DNA from: Macquaria australasica
Taxonomy: Eukaryota > Chordata > Actinopteri > Centrarchiformes > Percichthyidae
Assembly (NCBI GenBank): GCA_005408345.1
Contig: SEMN01000123.1
Span: 868,001-932,000 of the forward strand
Reading direction: 5' to 3'
DNA length: 64,000 nucleotides
In this document: one piece after another, positions 44,339 through 56,074 of the stretch
Layout of the letters: each line of letters starts with the position of its first letter
How positions within the stretch are numbered: the first letter of the stretch is position 1
The notes under the pieces: generated by a model
What the model saw: the letters and a program-made list of their open reading frames with translations, nothing else
The model's database searches: none
Told to the model about the DNA's origin: nothing
Position numbers and translations under genes: made by a program

Positions 44339-45235
44339 CCGTGTATCTTTTAGTCATTCCATTTTCCTTTCAGAAACGGCTATTAAAAAAACAAACAGGT
44401 CAGAATTTTGCATCAAAAGAGGAAAATAAATGTGTGTTTTCCTGTTTTCATATAGAAGTGGGTAATCAAATGAATTAGAAAGCCAAAACCAAAAAAATGA
44501 TTTCTATTTTTGATTAGATCAGATTTGTGGATTTCTGTTACTAATTAAATTACTAATGAAGCTGCTTTGACCACCGTGGCCACTAGATGCAACTTTTGGA
44601 GAATCAGTTCTATTTGTCAAAACTCTGTGTTTGTAATCCAGCAATTCATCATCCAGTCATCAAGACATCATACACACACACACACACACACACACAAAGG
44701 CAACATACAAGTAAAAACTCTTCTCCCCCTCAAAAGATGTGATAATGTGTGATGTGTAACTCTTTTAACATGAAGCTGAGGTTCATTATCATTACAATGC
44801 TTGGCCTAGTGCAGCCTATACCTCGGGATATTTCTGCTCTAATAATGCCTATATGATTATTACACAGGCTACAGGTCGTCCTTCAGCACTGGTGAACTGG
44901 ACAGTAAAAGTTAATATCTGCAATAAACACTAAATCTCCTCAGAAATCATTCAAATGTCTGATAGAATTCCACTTTTCTGCTCTGTATGCTCCTGTGAGC
45001 TGAAGAAAAGTCAGAAATCAGAGAAAATCTCAAAAACAGAAATTAAATTAGTTGTTGGTTTTGGCTCTCTAATTAATTTGATTACTCACTTCTATATGAA
45101 AACAGGAAAACACGCATAAAACAAGAAAAAATAATTTCTTGTTTTATGCCCACAAAAAACAAAATTCTGACCTGTTTTTTGTTTTTTAATAATCATTTCT
45201 GAAAGGAAAAGTGAATGATCAAAAGATACACAGAC
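44339..45235. mobile_element. Long inverted-repeat element
   Basis: The left arm (44339-44545) and right arm (about 45005-45235, reverse complement) agree through GTGTATCTTTT, TTTTCCTTTCAGAAA, AACAGGTCAGAATTTTG, GTGTTTTCCTGTTTTCATAT and AGAAGTG-GTAATCAAAT, then AGCCAAAACC. The right arm has an extra perfect 15-bp hairpin (GCATAAAACAAGAAA, 45115-45149) where the left has only a short A/G segment. The centre, about 460 bp, is noncoding and holds a (CA)n run at 44671-44696. Target duplications were not identified. Confidence 0.65.
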
Positions 45236-47039
45236 CTTGTACTCACACAACGATGGTGGTGGAGATGATAATGGCAAACATGTCACAGCATCTATGACCA
45301 TCAGGGCGTCAGGGCTTCAGCCAGGGTGGAAGCTTATGAGACAGGGTGTGTTCAGAACCACAATACCAATAATAAGAAGAAACCTTTTGAAACAGGGTAA
45401 AAAAAAGTGCTTAAAATCAAATAAAGAAGTGACAAAGAAGTGTGGGGAGATTGTGTAGAACAGAAAGATGGTGGAATGAGAAAAGCAGTGAGAAGGCAGA
45501 GGACTACAAAGGGAAGAAAAGACAGATGGAGGAAGGAGGGAGGCTGACAAAAAGAAAGAGGTGGAGATGGCTGAGTCTGTTGCACATCTTCAAGAATCAA
45601 TTCATTTTACTATGTTAAGGAATCAGTGGTGAGTATGAGTGCACTCCAGATGTCACCCGTGAAGAATGGAGAAGAAGTATAGAGGAGGCAATGCTTGAAG
45701 CTGCAGAGATGTGGGAGCTGTATGTAGAGCTGTGCAGCTAGGCTCATGGCTGCAGGCTAGTTGTGGAGGAGGTCTTGGCTTCCACCGATGCAGATTTATC
45801 TTTAGACCGCGGCTTTGAACATTTACTGCCCACATTGTTTGGCCACTGATCTGGAGATCTTTTGTGCTGTCAAGTGCTCTGTAGCACAGTGCAAACTTCT
45901 CTGCAAACCCACTGTTTCAAATATATTTCTGCTCAAACAAACCTGCTATTAGCTGTAAACAGAAAGGGCAGGTGTGGAGCAGTGTGCTTGTATGAAACAT
46001 GCAAAGCTCCTAATAGAGAGGTGCCAAGCATGCTGTGGACTCTGTCGACAACAGTGATGATTCCATCTCATTATCATCTTCCCTGAGCTGTGGATAAGGT
46101 CCTCTAGTCATCCAGTGACAGCAAGCTGCACCTGTAAACTTCCACTGTCTTCCTACTGTCAGAGCCAGCTCATTTTCACTGTAGTACATCTTATTATTTC
46201 ACGCGTCACATCACACAAGCTCAATAAAATGTAACCTGCAACTGGGTTTGATAAGCAAGATTAACAAGATTATAAATCTGAAGCTTCTCCATTTTGAATT
46301 TAAATGCTGCCTGGATTATGTTTTAATGTCAACATTTGTTTCTAGTCCACAAAGTGTCACGTTTGTGCAGAGAAATCATGTGGAGGCATTTGGGGGGGTG
46401 GGGGTGGGGGTTAGGCCACAAGAAGATGCTGCTTTTGGTTGGTTGCTTGTTTGGTTGAAAAAGTAAACCTCCTGTCACTTTTTCAGTATTTAACCAAGGC
46501 CACCGCCCTTCCCCAACCTCCACCAAGTGCTGCAAGAGCCTAAACAGAACCATAAGAACCGTAACAATGCTTTGTTTGCTACGAGAATGAGGGGAGGAAG
46601 AAAAATGGGAAGCACTTAAGATTAAGCCTGCAAATTAGAGTGTAATCTATAAAATACTCAGTGGGTACATATACCAGGACAAATATGTTAGTACAGGAGG
46701 AGAAGATGACAAGGAGGTAACAACTTTGTCTCTACACCTCCTTCTTCCTCCTTCTCTCACAAACTGATATTTGGGAAGAGAAGGGGGTTTAGCTTTGGTT
46801 GTACTCTCTCAGCTGCTTCAGTAAAACAATACAGATAAAATATAAAGATACAATTAATTTATTTCATTTAATTGTATTTACAGATTGAAATTATGACATT
46901 AACAAGAACCAGAGAGCTTGGATGTGATCAATGCAGTGCTTAAGACATCCGATTGGTTTCTTATTTTTAAATTAGTGTTTACATTATTATCTAAAAAACT
47001 AACAAGCAATTTACTAAATGCTAAAATCACCACTGACTG
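45236..47039. other. Unassigned stretch with purine tract and G-runs
   Basis: A purine-rich tract lies at 45400-45570. A G-run cluster at 46392-46410 (GGGGGGG-T-GGGGG-T-GGGGG) could form a G-quadruplex. No gene was recognised. Confidence 0.4.
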
Positions 47040-47270
47040 ACTGACTGGGAATAGGCGGGATCTGCCAGCTCTGCCTTCACAGCCGGAGAAAAGGCAGAGC
47101 AGTGATGTATCTCGCCTTGTTTAGTCTCAAAAACTCCACCGACCAATTCAACAAACAGTCTGGTCTTTGGAAAAATAGTCTCAAACCGTGGCTTTGACAG
47201 GCAAATCAGTTGGCGGAAATCTGGCGTGCTGGTTGTCATGGAAACCGCCTGCTCATTGACTCAGTCTTCA
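47040..47270 (-). other. GC-rich island with a 70-codon open frame
   Basis: The minus-strand frame (47239-47027) starts MTTSTPDFRQLICLSKPRFE and ends at AYSQSVSQW. I recognise no domain. The block is GC-richer than its AT-rich surroundings. Its edges carry imperfect inverted words (ACTGACTGG...AGGCGG on the left, and in reverse complement ACTGAGTCAATGAGCAGGCG on the right), so it may be a short MITE rather than a gene. Confidence 0.35.
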
Positions 47271-49011
47271 GCTAAACGGAATGAAATCTTTTCAGATCAA
47301 CTTTAACATGATGATATGTTTAAATGTTGTACATCGTTTTAATGTAAGCTGATTCCCCCTATCATTACAGCATTGCACATGTTGTAAAGCATGTAATTAC
47401 TGTTTCTGTTGTGTATGTTTATGACAAACACTATGATGGTGCAGAAATAATGGTCAGCTCTTCTTCAAGAAAACAATATTCTTGTTACTAGTGTTGTGTA
47501 CAACAGCTTGAACTCCTGTCTACTTTGAGACTGTGCTTCTTCATGGGCATCAGCAGCACAATGGATGTCCTTATACTCTTTCTGCATCTTTTTTCTATGA
47601 TCTGATTTCAGTTGATAAATTTAACTACCCAGCTATTGTGGATGTGAAGTCATGTTAAAACAGGACACATTAAAAACAGAAAACAAGATTATAGCCTCTG
47701 ATAAATGCAGCCTGGATTCTATTCCTGTTTACAGCGAGGAGCTGGAGAGCTTTTAGTATTCACTGAAGTAAAATTCTGCTGAATCAATATGACAAGATGA
47801 TTAGGGCTACATCCGAGTTGGGCTTTTCACCTGCTGTCTGTGGAGGGCGAACGGAAAAAGAACTCCTTTTCAGAACCTTTTATTTTCATTCATTCTGAGA
47901 CAGGACTGAAAACACTGTGACTGAGTCTCCAAAGAATATGGACAAGAAGTCACTGATGTTTGGACTCCCATGAAACAGATCAGTCAGGACTAACAGCTGT
48001 TATTTTCTGACCAAGTAACATGCTACAGGTTTTCTTTACCTCCCTAAAGTGGTCAATACTTATCTCGCCAAACAGCAGCTTATGTAGAACAACAGAAGAC
48101 TTGATACTATACCAGGACTTGTGTGGTAACCTACAGTGAGCATCACAAAGCTAAAAACTAAAAAGATCTAACATGACACACAATAATACTAATCTTTATG
48201 GCAGTGCTCATAGAAAGAGGTTACAGTGTGTGTGTACAGACATAAAAAACAGACAGAAGTAATCTTCTTTCACTTGTCTCCTCATGGTGGCAGTGATGCT
48301 GGTTCATCTGTGTGTTGCTGCTGCCACCAAGTGGTGGTGGTGGTGGTGGGGGGCTCTGGAAAAAGAGCCAAGAGGAGATGCAGATGACAATGATAATGTG
48401 GTGATGATGATAATGAGGATGGTGGTGGTGGTGGATTGGAGACTCGAAATGGCCTGTAGATAACAATAACAGTGTGGATGTCAAAGAAAAATGGGAGTCA
48501 GAAACAAATATTATAATGATAGATGAAAAAAGGGAAGAAATATTCAACTAACAGCCCAACATGGAGAGGCTGCAATGGCTGCAACGTAATCCTTGCGGGC
48601 AATTGTGCCCGTGAAAAGACCGTCCACTAAAAGTGCTTGTTTTTCTCACTGACAGGCTCAGACTGACTAAAAATAGGGCCCAGATTTAAAAACACCAGAG
48701 TTTCCCTTTAACTTTACTTGAGATCCAGCATTGTACATTCTGGGTATACCTCCTGATAATATGACAGATAGAGGTTGAAGCAGCAGCCCCCTTCCCCAAA
48801 CATGAGGTCAGAAAGGTCTTTACCATGGAGAAAATCCCAGCGAGATTACAGCTGAAGACAGAAGATGGCTATGCCTTTATTTACTTTAAAAACCCCTGCT
48901 ATAGACTGTAACAGGACTGGACTGTAACAGGCCAGAGAGAGGAAAAGAGAAGACAGAATCCGTCACATCAAGAGATTCTGTAAGACACCTGTCCTTCCTT
49001 CACTTCATCTA
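47271..49011. other. Unassigned stretch
   Basis: GGTGGTGGT and GATGATG runs occur at 48320-48440. A block at 48575-48710 (TAATCCTTGCGGGCAATTG, CCCGTGAAAAGACCGTCCAC) is unlike its neighbours and looks like a repeat I have seen in fish sequence, class unknown. No gene. Confidence 0.4.
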
Positions 49012-49848
49012 TTCAATTCAATTCAATTCAGTTTTATTTATATAGCGCCATATCATAACAAAGTTATCTCAGGGCACTTTTTCGAATAGAGCAAGTCTAG
49101 AACGACTCTTTATATTTACAGAGACCCAACAGTTCCCACCATGAGCAAGCACTATGCGACAGTGGCAAGGAAAAACTCCCTTTTAACAGGTAGAAACCTC
49201 GAGCAGAACCAGGCTCTAGGTGGGCGGTCATCTGCCTCGACCGGTTGGGTTGAAGGGGGAGGGGGGGAGCAGGAGGAAAGAGAACATACAGCAGCACAAT
49301 ACAGTTCCACATAGGGATGCAAAGCAATAGCCGCGGCAATGGCATTGATGTTAACACCAACAGAAACAACACTAAGAGCAACATTATAATAGCAATACTA
49401 ATAATAAGAGCAACAACAGTAACAGCAGCAGCGGGTGCAGAGCAGGAGCACGGGGGCAGCAGGTGGCTGCAACCACAGATCCAGACTCTACAGCTCCGGA
49501 GGCAGAAATACCTGCAGAAAGCAACAGAAGGGGAGAGAGAGAGAGTGGAGAGAAAGCACACAACTACGGGAAGAAGTTGAATTAATAACAAGCATTGATG
49601 GGATATGAGGGCGTACAGATGGAGAGGAAGAGGAGGAGAAAGGAGCTCAGTGCATCATAGGAAGTCCCCCGGCAGTCTAGGCCTATAGCAGCATAACTAA
49701 GGGGGGGCTCAGGGGTCACCTGAGTCAGCCCTACTATAAGCTTTATCAAAGAGGAAAGTCTTAAGCCTGCTCTTAAATGTGAGGAGGTTGTCCGCCTCCC
49801 GTACACAAACTGGGATCTGGTTCCACAGGAGAGGAGCTTGATAGCTGA
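49012..49848 (-). mobile_element. L2/Maui-like LINE 3' region, copy 2
   Basis: On the plus strand it starts with (TCAAT)n and AGTTTTATTTATATAGCGCC, the 3' tail in reverse, runs through a 3' UTR of about 600 bases and reaches the ORF2 C-terminal codons at 49647-49848, nearly identical to 8557-8761. The 5' side is truncated where GATAGCTGAA turns into unrelated sequence. The open frames inside the UTR on both strands have no domain. It is a partner of the fragments at 8557-9183 and 956-1080. Confidence 0.85.
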
Positions 49849-50377
49849 ATGTTCTCTGTAATGTTTAGGCTTGAGTGAACTCAGCTGAGAAGACATAAGA
49901 TAAACCGGTTAATGGGAGATAGGCTACATCCACTCCTTCACATACATGGAGGATTGTTGTGAAGAGTTGTGTAAAATGTAACGATAGACATTGAGAAACA
50001 GCCACCAAGCCTCAGCTATTTTACTGCAAGGACAGCTCACATTGACCAGCAGATGTCGCCAGAGAACAGTGCATTTTGAAAAAGAGTTCAGTTCAGGGGC
50101 CTGATCCAGGATGCAGCCCATACAAGGGGTTCCTCTAGAGACCATGTAGTTAATGAAGAGTCTTCAGCAAGCCTCTGATGTTTTGAGAGCTTGTTGTGCG
50201 ACTGATTCATTTTATTCTAAGAATTTTAAGAATTTAGGGTCAGTTTGAGGTCCTTTGTGGTCTTTTCATAAGGATTCATTTTTTTAATTGAAAATTAAAT
50301 GTTGTCTTTGTGAGCAAAGTAAAACCTTTTTGCTCATAGGTAAAGACAAGAGTTTAGAGTTGGAGCTTCTGAGCCAG
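49849..50377. other. Unassigned stretch
   Basis: No recognised features. Confidence 0.4.
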
Positions 50378-50460
50378 CAGTTCCCAACCTGGGGCTCAGG
50401 ACCCCACAAGTGGTCCTAAGATCATTGTCAGGGATTACAACAAAATCTGTTACGCAAAAT
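50378..50460 (+). mobile_element. hAT terminal fragment
   Basis: CAGCAGTTCCCAACCTGGGG followed by CTCAGGACCCC is the typical end of Charlie-like/ZBED-type hAT elements (C-A-G-x-G-G-T-T-C-C-C-A-A-C-C). I found no opposite end nearby. Confidence 0.5.
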
Positions 50461-50748
50461 TATGTTTTCTTTTCTTACTTTTTTGTTTTCTTTCTTTTGA
50501 AAGGAATATATTTACTTACATCTTTAAGCAAATTAAGAGAATCCCTCAAATCAAACAACCTGAAAAATCAAATCATCATTCACAATGCATGTCCATTCTA
50601 AGGCACTAACCTGTGGCCAGGAGCCTGCTTCATTAAATACTGCTTCATTTTAAGTGGTCAGCAGCTGAAATGATTGGTGACATTTCTAATCTGACAACTT
50701 GACATTTTACATTTACTTAATTATTATATGCTGTACATATGTAATATG

Positions 50749-51809
50749 CAGTGACGTGCAGTCAGGGGAGGCAGGTGAGGCAGTGCCTCACCTGTTATCA
50801 TGACAAGTAAAATACTAACAATGATAAGAGAAAATCAATTTGTCCACTTGACTGTTCTATAAATTTGTTTTCTGTATGATTTCAACATTTCTATGGTCAA
50901 AATCGCTAAATTTATGCATTTCCTGTTCAAATACATGGGAGAAGGGCGAGGTGAGGCAGCGATGAACTGTGCCTCACCTCTGACGGCGCTGTGCTACACA
51001 CACTGACTGACGCAGGCAGTTGCCGCATGCCCATTGCTGTCTCTCTTTATATCGCCAATATACATGTTTGATTACACATGCTGACGTTCCACAGTCTGTC
51101 TAATATATTTAATGAATGTGTGTGACATATTTAGTCTTTCTGTTCGGCCATAAATGCACAGTGAAAATGCACAGGCTGAGGCAGAAAGTACCGTGCCGCA
51201 CTGATAGGGGGCAGTGCTGAGCCCCACAGGCACAATGGGGAACAGGTACACGTCGCTGCATGCTCTTCTTTCTAAAAAAAAAACCAAACATTTTAAAAAA
51301 TCAAATTTGACCTTATATTAAATATTCTTTTGTTTTTCTTGCTATCGTATTGTTGAACAGTGTGGAATTGATTAAAGCATAATTAAAAGCCTTTAAAACA
51401 ACTAAATGTTTCAATTAAGGTCTATATTGAAATATAAGCTTCTATTTTGGGTTCATATATTTTTACATCCGCGTGGGTTCTCTCCGGGCACCGCGTGGGT
51501 TCTCTCCGGGCACTCCGGCTTCCTCCCACCATCCAAAGACATGCAAGTTAGGTTAATTGATGATTCTATATTGTCCGTAGGTGTGACTGTGAGTGTGAAT
51601 GTTTGTCTGTCTCTATGTGTCAGCCCTGTGATTGACTGGCGACCAGTCCTGGGTGTACCCCGCCTCTCGCCCAATGTCAGCTGGGATTGGCTCCAGCCCC
51701 CCGCGACTCTCTAAGAGGATAAGCGGTATAGAGGATGGATGGATATTTTTACATCCGACTCCAGAGGAGTCAGTGCCTCACCAGTCATGAACCTCACCGC
51801 ACGTCACTG
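50749..51809. mobile_element. hAT nonautonomous element with 8-bp duplication
   Basis: Ends CAGTGACGTGC (50749) and GCACGTCACTG (51799-51809) are exact inverted repeats, followed inward by GGTGAGGCA-TG-CTC words on both sides. A perfect 8-bp duplication, GTAATATG, flanks it at 50741-50748 and 51810-51817, the hallmark of hAT insertion. Without the nested retroposon at 51472-51757 it would be about 775 bp. No transposase frame is present. Confidence 0.9.
51472..51742 (+). mobile_element. Retroposed repeat with 15-bp duplication, nested in the hAT element
   Basis: The body contains CTTCCTCCCACCATCCAAAG, ACTGGCGACCAGTCCTGGGT and GGATAAGCGGTATAGAGGAT with a (GGAT)n tail, a common vertebrate/teleost LINE-derived repeat. 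It is flanked by perfect ATATTTTTACATCCG duplications (51457-51471, 51743-51757), typical of LINE-machinery integration. A 22-bp segment is repeated in tandem at its very start (51470-51491 and 51492-51513). Confidence 0.9.
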
Positions 51810-51817
51810 GTAATATG

Positions 51818-54036
51818 ATACCCTGCAGTGCAAAGGGCATGTGCAGTGGATAAAAGGATCACTAACAATTAGACCAGAGGATGGAGTTTTCTTTTACTGT
51901 AACAAGTTACTTCCACTGTTGCATTTCAATGTTGTATCAGTTATTTTTCTATTTACTTTTTATATTTTATTTCCTTCTTTCTGAATCAATCTGCTAATTC
52001 TAATTTTGAAAACACAGTCTCCTTCTAAGTTAAAACAAACTCCACAGAATTTTAAAAGCAGGAGCATGTGAAGACCTTGACTTTTGGTGCACTTTCAGCC
52101 CTTTCCTACTGCAGGAACTTCACGAAACGTACCATGCCAGAGGTTCTGCTTATGTTTCCTCTGTTCTCCGCTCACTTTGGGGGAGTTCCTGGAAGTAAAT
52201 TTGGGTGCTGCTCAGAAGGAGTCATTATTGATCGTGATTGTCAAGCAGATGTGTCGTCACATTGCAACAAGGATGACAACAGGGTACACTTCCTGCATTG
52301 GCACCGGATGTAAATAATGGAGCTCGTCAACAAGCTCGTCAACATTCCAGACTCCCATGTTTTGACTGAATGGAATGGGTGTGAATCACGTGACCAGCTG
52401 GTGTTCTTGGGTGTAAAATGTAAAATACTTAGCATAGCCACTGTACTATAAAAGCTGTGTGTGGTTTTCTGCTAACATTTTAAACATTGGAGTTAACCAA
52501 TCAAAACCAATACAGCAATTATTCAGTGGTCTGGGTTCTGCTATCCACACACAGGTAAAAGAACTGAAGTGAGAAAAATGAGAACTCAGTCAAAGGATAA
52601 ATGTGAAAAAGAGATCCAGTTGCAGCTGACTGGTTCATTTATTCAAATGAACCAGTCAGCTAAGGTTGCCCCTTCAAAAGGATGCATTTCAGATTTCTAA
52701 ATGGGACACTTTAGAGTAAACACAAAAGAGTCAAATGAGGAATTACATGTGAAAGCATTTTGGTTGAGTTCAGTGGATTACATTTGTTCTCAAAAATAGG
52801 AATTGTTTGAGAAAAATATGAATTTCAGTTAAAGGACGATTACTGTAGATTCACCTGGAATCATCCATCCAAGAGACCTGAGTATACTGTGTTTAGAATT
52901 AGGTTGTAAGAGTATACAATTTGTTATAGAAGATTGAAAAATGGAGACTCTACCTTTTTTTAACCATCAGGTCAACATATCAAATATTGTATGTAATTGT
53001 ATTTAAAACTGGTAAACTTGAAACCTCCGATGTTGTCTCACACTTTATTTACACTTTAAATAAATGACTTCTCACATGCAGTTAAATCAGTAAATTGTAG
53101 TAAAAAGTACAGGGAAACAATGTTAAGTCTTCTGTTGTGTTGATGCTGTAATGTTAAGGGAGAAGGTGTTCCACACAGTTATTGTAAACATGACTGGGCA
53201 AATGAGATCTGGAGCAAAGCAAAGCTGTATACTAATTGTGAAATTACAGTAAAGATGATCATTTTATGATCATCTGTCAGTTATGTTTAAAAAGAATGAA
53301 AAGTTGTGCCCAATAGCAGCTGGTATACTGCCTTTTCATGTTGATACGGCTCAGTACGCTGCTTTGGATGAAGAAAGTTGAGTTTGTCCAGTGTGTGATC
53401 TGTTGTGTCTTTATTTATTAGAGGACAGGACAGGAGGAACAATAACTCTTTCAATGTACATATGGACATGTGAGTGGTGTATAAATGTAAGACAGACTTG
53501 AAATGGTTGTTTGAATAAGAGATCTTCAAATCAAGCAAGTTGTTTGGTGAACGTATGGGAGTTCAGGAAGAAAACCTTGTATCAGTAATGAATGACTTAG
53601 TAATTATTTTCATTATCATTTATTTTCTACTTATTTTCTTTATTTAAAAAAATTCTTGTATTGTTGAGCTTGTGTTCATGGTATTTTTTGTTTCTCTTGT
53701 ACAGTGAGATGACTAATTGATGGACTATCAAAAAAAAAACGGAAACAACTCTGATATCTGATGAAAGCAAGATAGATGGAAATGTTTGGGGGATAAAGTT
53801 TGGTGCTGTATATCAGAGTTGTGACTGTGTCATTATAATGAACTTGTATTGAACCTCACACTGATCTATACCACACTGTATTTGTTCTCAAAATTAGAAA
53901 AGATTATAAACATGGGTTTTAAATGTAAACCAATAAAGCTGTCATTCAATCATGTGGTGCAGGCAGACACACTGGTATGCAGATCCAACTGTGACAAGCA
54001 GACAAGAGGCCTAATTCACATCCCATTGTATGTCAG
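51818..54036. other. Unassigned stretch with a perfect hairpin
   Basis: A perfect 17-bp stem with a 4-base loop lies at 52624-52661 (AGCTGACTGGTTCATTT arm). A 10-bp stem with TTT loop is at about 53254-53276. No gene was recognised. Confidence 0.4.
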
Positions 54037-54040
<4 letters not shown>

Positions 54041-54091
<51 letters not shown>

Positions 54092-54092
54092 T
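54041..54092. repeat. (TG)n(AG)n compound microsatellite
   Basis: TG units to 54078 followed by AG units to 54091. Confidence 0.9.
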
Positions 54093-55700
54093 CCACCCTG
54101 TATTGTTACACTTGAGGTCAGTCAGAAATGAATGAAGCCACCTGACACAGATCAAAACCTGTCCTTCAGCGTCACCACCTGTCACACCCCGACACACAAA
54201 ACAAACCTACCCTGACTGGATACCACATACCACACATAACACACATACGTGAGCCGGACTTGATGACAAGAAGGCACCTTGCAGAGACTGGTGTGTGACT
54301 CACAGGACTAAATAAAGTCTTCATAAAGTCTCACCTCACTTAAGTATGCCAGATATTGTCTTTTTAATGGAATAGTGTATAACAGTAAAACAGGCTAAAG
54401 GGAAAAAACAAGCACAGCACATGAAAAAAACTAGATACTTTGAGAAAAAGAGATACGAAATGAGATGTAAAACATAAAAAGGAGAGAAGGAATGAGACAT
54501 GCAAAAAGAAAAATGAAGACATTTGAAAATTAAAAGATGAGAAAAAACGTGAGAAAACAATGAGATGTGAAAAAGGAGAGAGAAGAAATAACATATAAAG
54601 ATAAGAGCATTAGATTAAAAGCAGTAACAGGTTGGCTCACTAACTTGACTGGTTCACATAGCTGACATTCCTGCTCACATACACACTTCTCTCTCCCTCT
54701 CTCTCTCTCTGTGCCTCACTCTGTCACTCACATGTACCCAGAGGAAGAAGCAGGAATAGGAACGGTGTGAGTCAGGTTTTAATTCATTAAGCCTGAGTTA
54801 GCTGGTTTCCTGGGTGTGGCTGCAGGTTAGTGGTAGAGTCACATATACTACCTCTCTGTCTCATCACACATACATAGACAGTATAGACCTACTTATTGGT
54901 ACTAGCAGTTGTTATAGTATTTGTGTATGACTTGTGGTAGTAAGAACAGTGGTTGCTCTATTTCAGTGTCTCTTAATGGTGAACATGGGAAACGTAAAAC
55001 ATCCATTCATTATTCAGTGCTATGACAAGACTGCAGTATTAAAGTCAGACCTGGATTAACCTGCAAGGGGGCCAAAACCTAATTTTGCCTGGGGCAAATA
55101 TTAGCTATGGCCCCTACTCATCCCCCCAATTCCTCCCACTCTTTGTTCATTGTGGATGTATCCTTTCACCTTCAAAGGGGCACTCCACCAAGTTTACATG
55201 CCAAAGTCAGTTCACTAGACATGGGAAGTCCTACTCAGTCTGTGAAAACAGTTGTATAATTACAAACTAGAGGTGTGTTTCCAGTATTTTTGGAGTTGGA
55301 CTCATACTACAGGGACTAAAAGCCAGGATATCTCTGCCTCTGCTGCTTCAGTTTTGGCCATTCTTTAATCTGTATTATGTGGGGCGTCCTGGTCAAAGTA
55401 TATAACTTTTGCATAATTGTTGCTTGTCGTCTCCATCCCTCTCTCACTAGGTTTCCTGTCTATATTCACCCCATAAAGGGTGGATATAAATCAATGAAGG
55501 TGAAAAAGCCCCCAAAAAAGTCTCTAAAAAATCAGTCTCTTGTGAGTCCCCCAAAGTTAAGTGGAATTCTAAATCTCTCTATTAAGTATTTTAAGTACTT
55601 ATCAAGTATGGTGCACATGGCAGACTGCCCATGTAAGCTTCATTAATTTTGGCTGCACCGCAGCAAATCTGTGGCCCTATAAACGCCAAAGTCTGTGACT
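54093..55700. other. Unassigned stretch
   Basis: A purine-rich block spans 54380-54600 and a CT run 54690-54712. Open frames in the purine block are composition artefacts. No gene was seen. Confidence 0.4.
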
Positions 55701-56074
55701 TACTGAGTGAGTGGTGGAGTTCCCCATCGGCCGTTGCTCTTTCAAAATGAATAGGCGCGAACGTAGTTATGTACCGTAACTCCAGATTCTATAAGTATAA
55801 GCACAGTCCACGAAGGCTATCGCTAGTGCGTTCATCCCTCACTCAACTGGGCACTGAAGACTTTGAAGCCTTGTTTATACTCATGCGAGACAACGTGGTG
55901 TGGTCCACGAGCTACAAGCGCGCACAGAGGCTTATAGGCAGGGGGCGTACAAACAAAACATTCTATGAAGAAGTAAGAAGTCAACAACGGTTACCAGAAC
56001 GTCACAAAACAAACATAGCTATGTGCGCTGCCCTAGAGCTCTTCAATGCTGAGGATGAATTGATCTGTTTATAG
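55701..56074 (+). other. Unrecognised island with a 101-codon open frame
   Basis: The frame at 55769-56074 starts MYRNSRFYKYKHSPRRLSLV and ends FNAEDELICL with a TAG stop. The composition is balanced (R, K, E, L, T) and codon-like rather than low-complexity, and the block is clearly GC-richer than its surroundings (GGCGCGAACGTAG upstream). I recognise no domain. A few bases earlier another ATG (55748) opens a frame that stops at once at CCGTAA. It may be a fragment of a mobile element gene or a noncoding repeat that happens to be open. Confidence 0.3.

Noticed and set aside
45317..45600. Ser/Phe/Pro/Leu-rich open frames on the minus strand
   Set aside because: They are the complement of a purine-rich tract and reflect composition only.
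49097..49591. Long open frames on both strands
   Set aside because: They lie in the 3' UTR of a minus-strand LINE fragment and encode low-complexity Leu/Val/Ser text.
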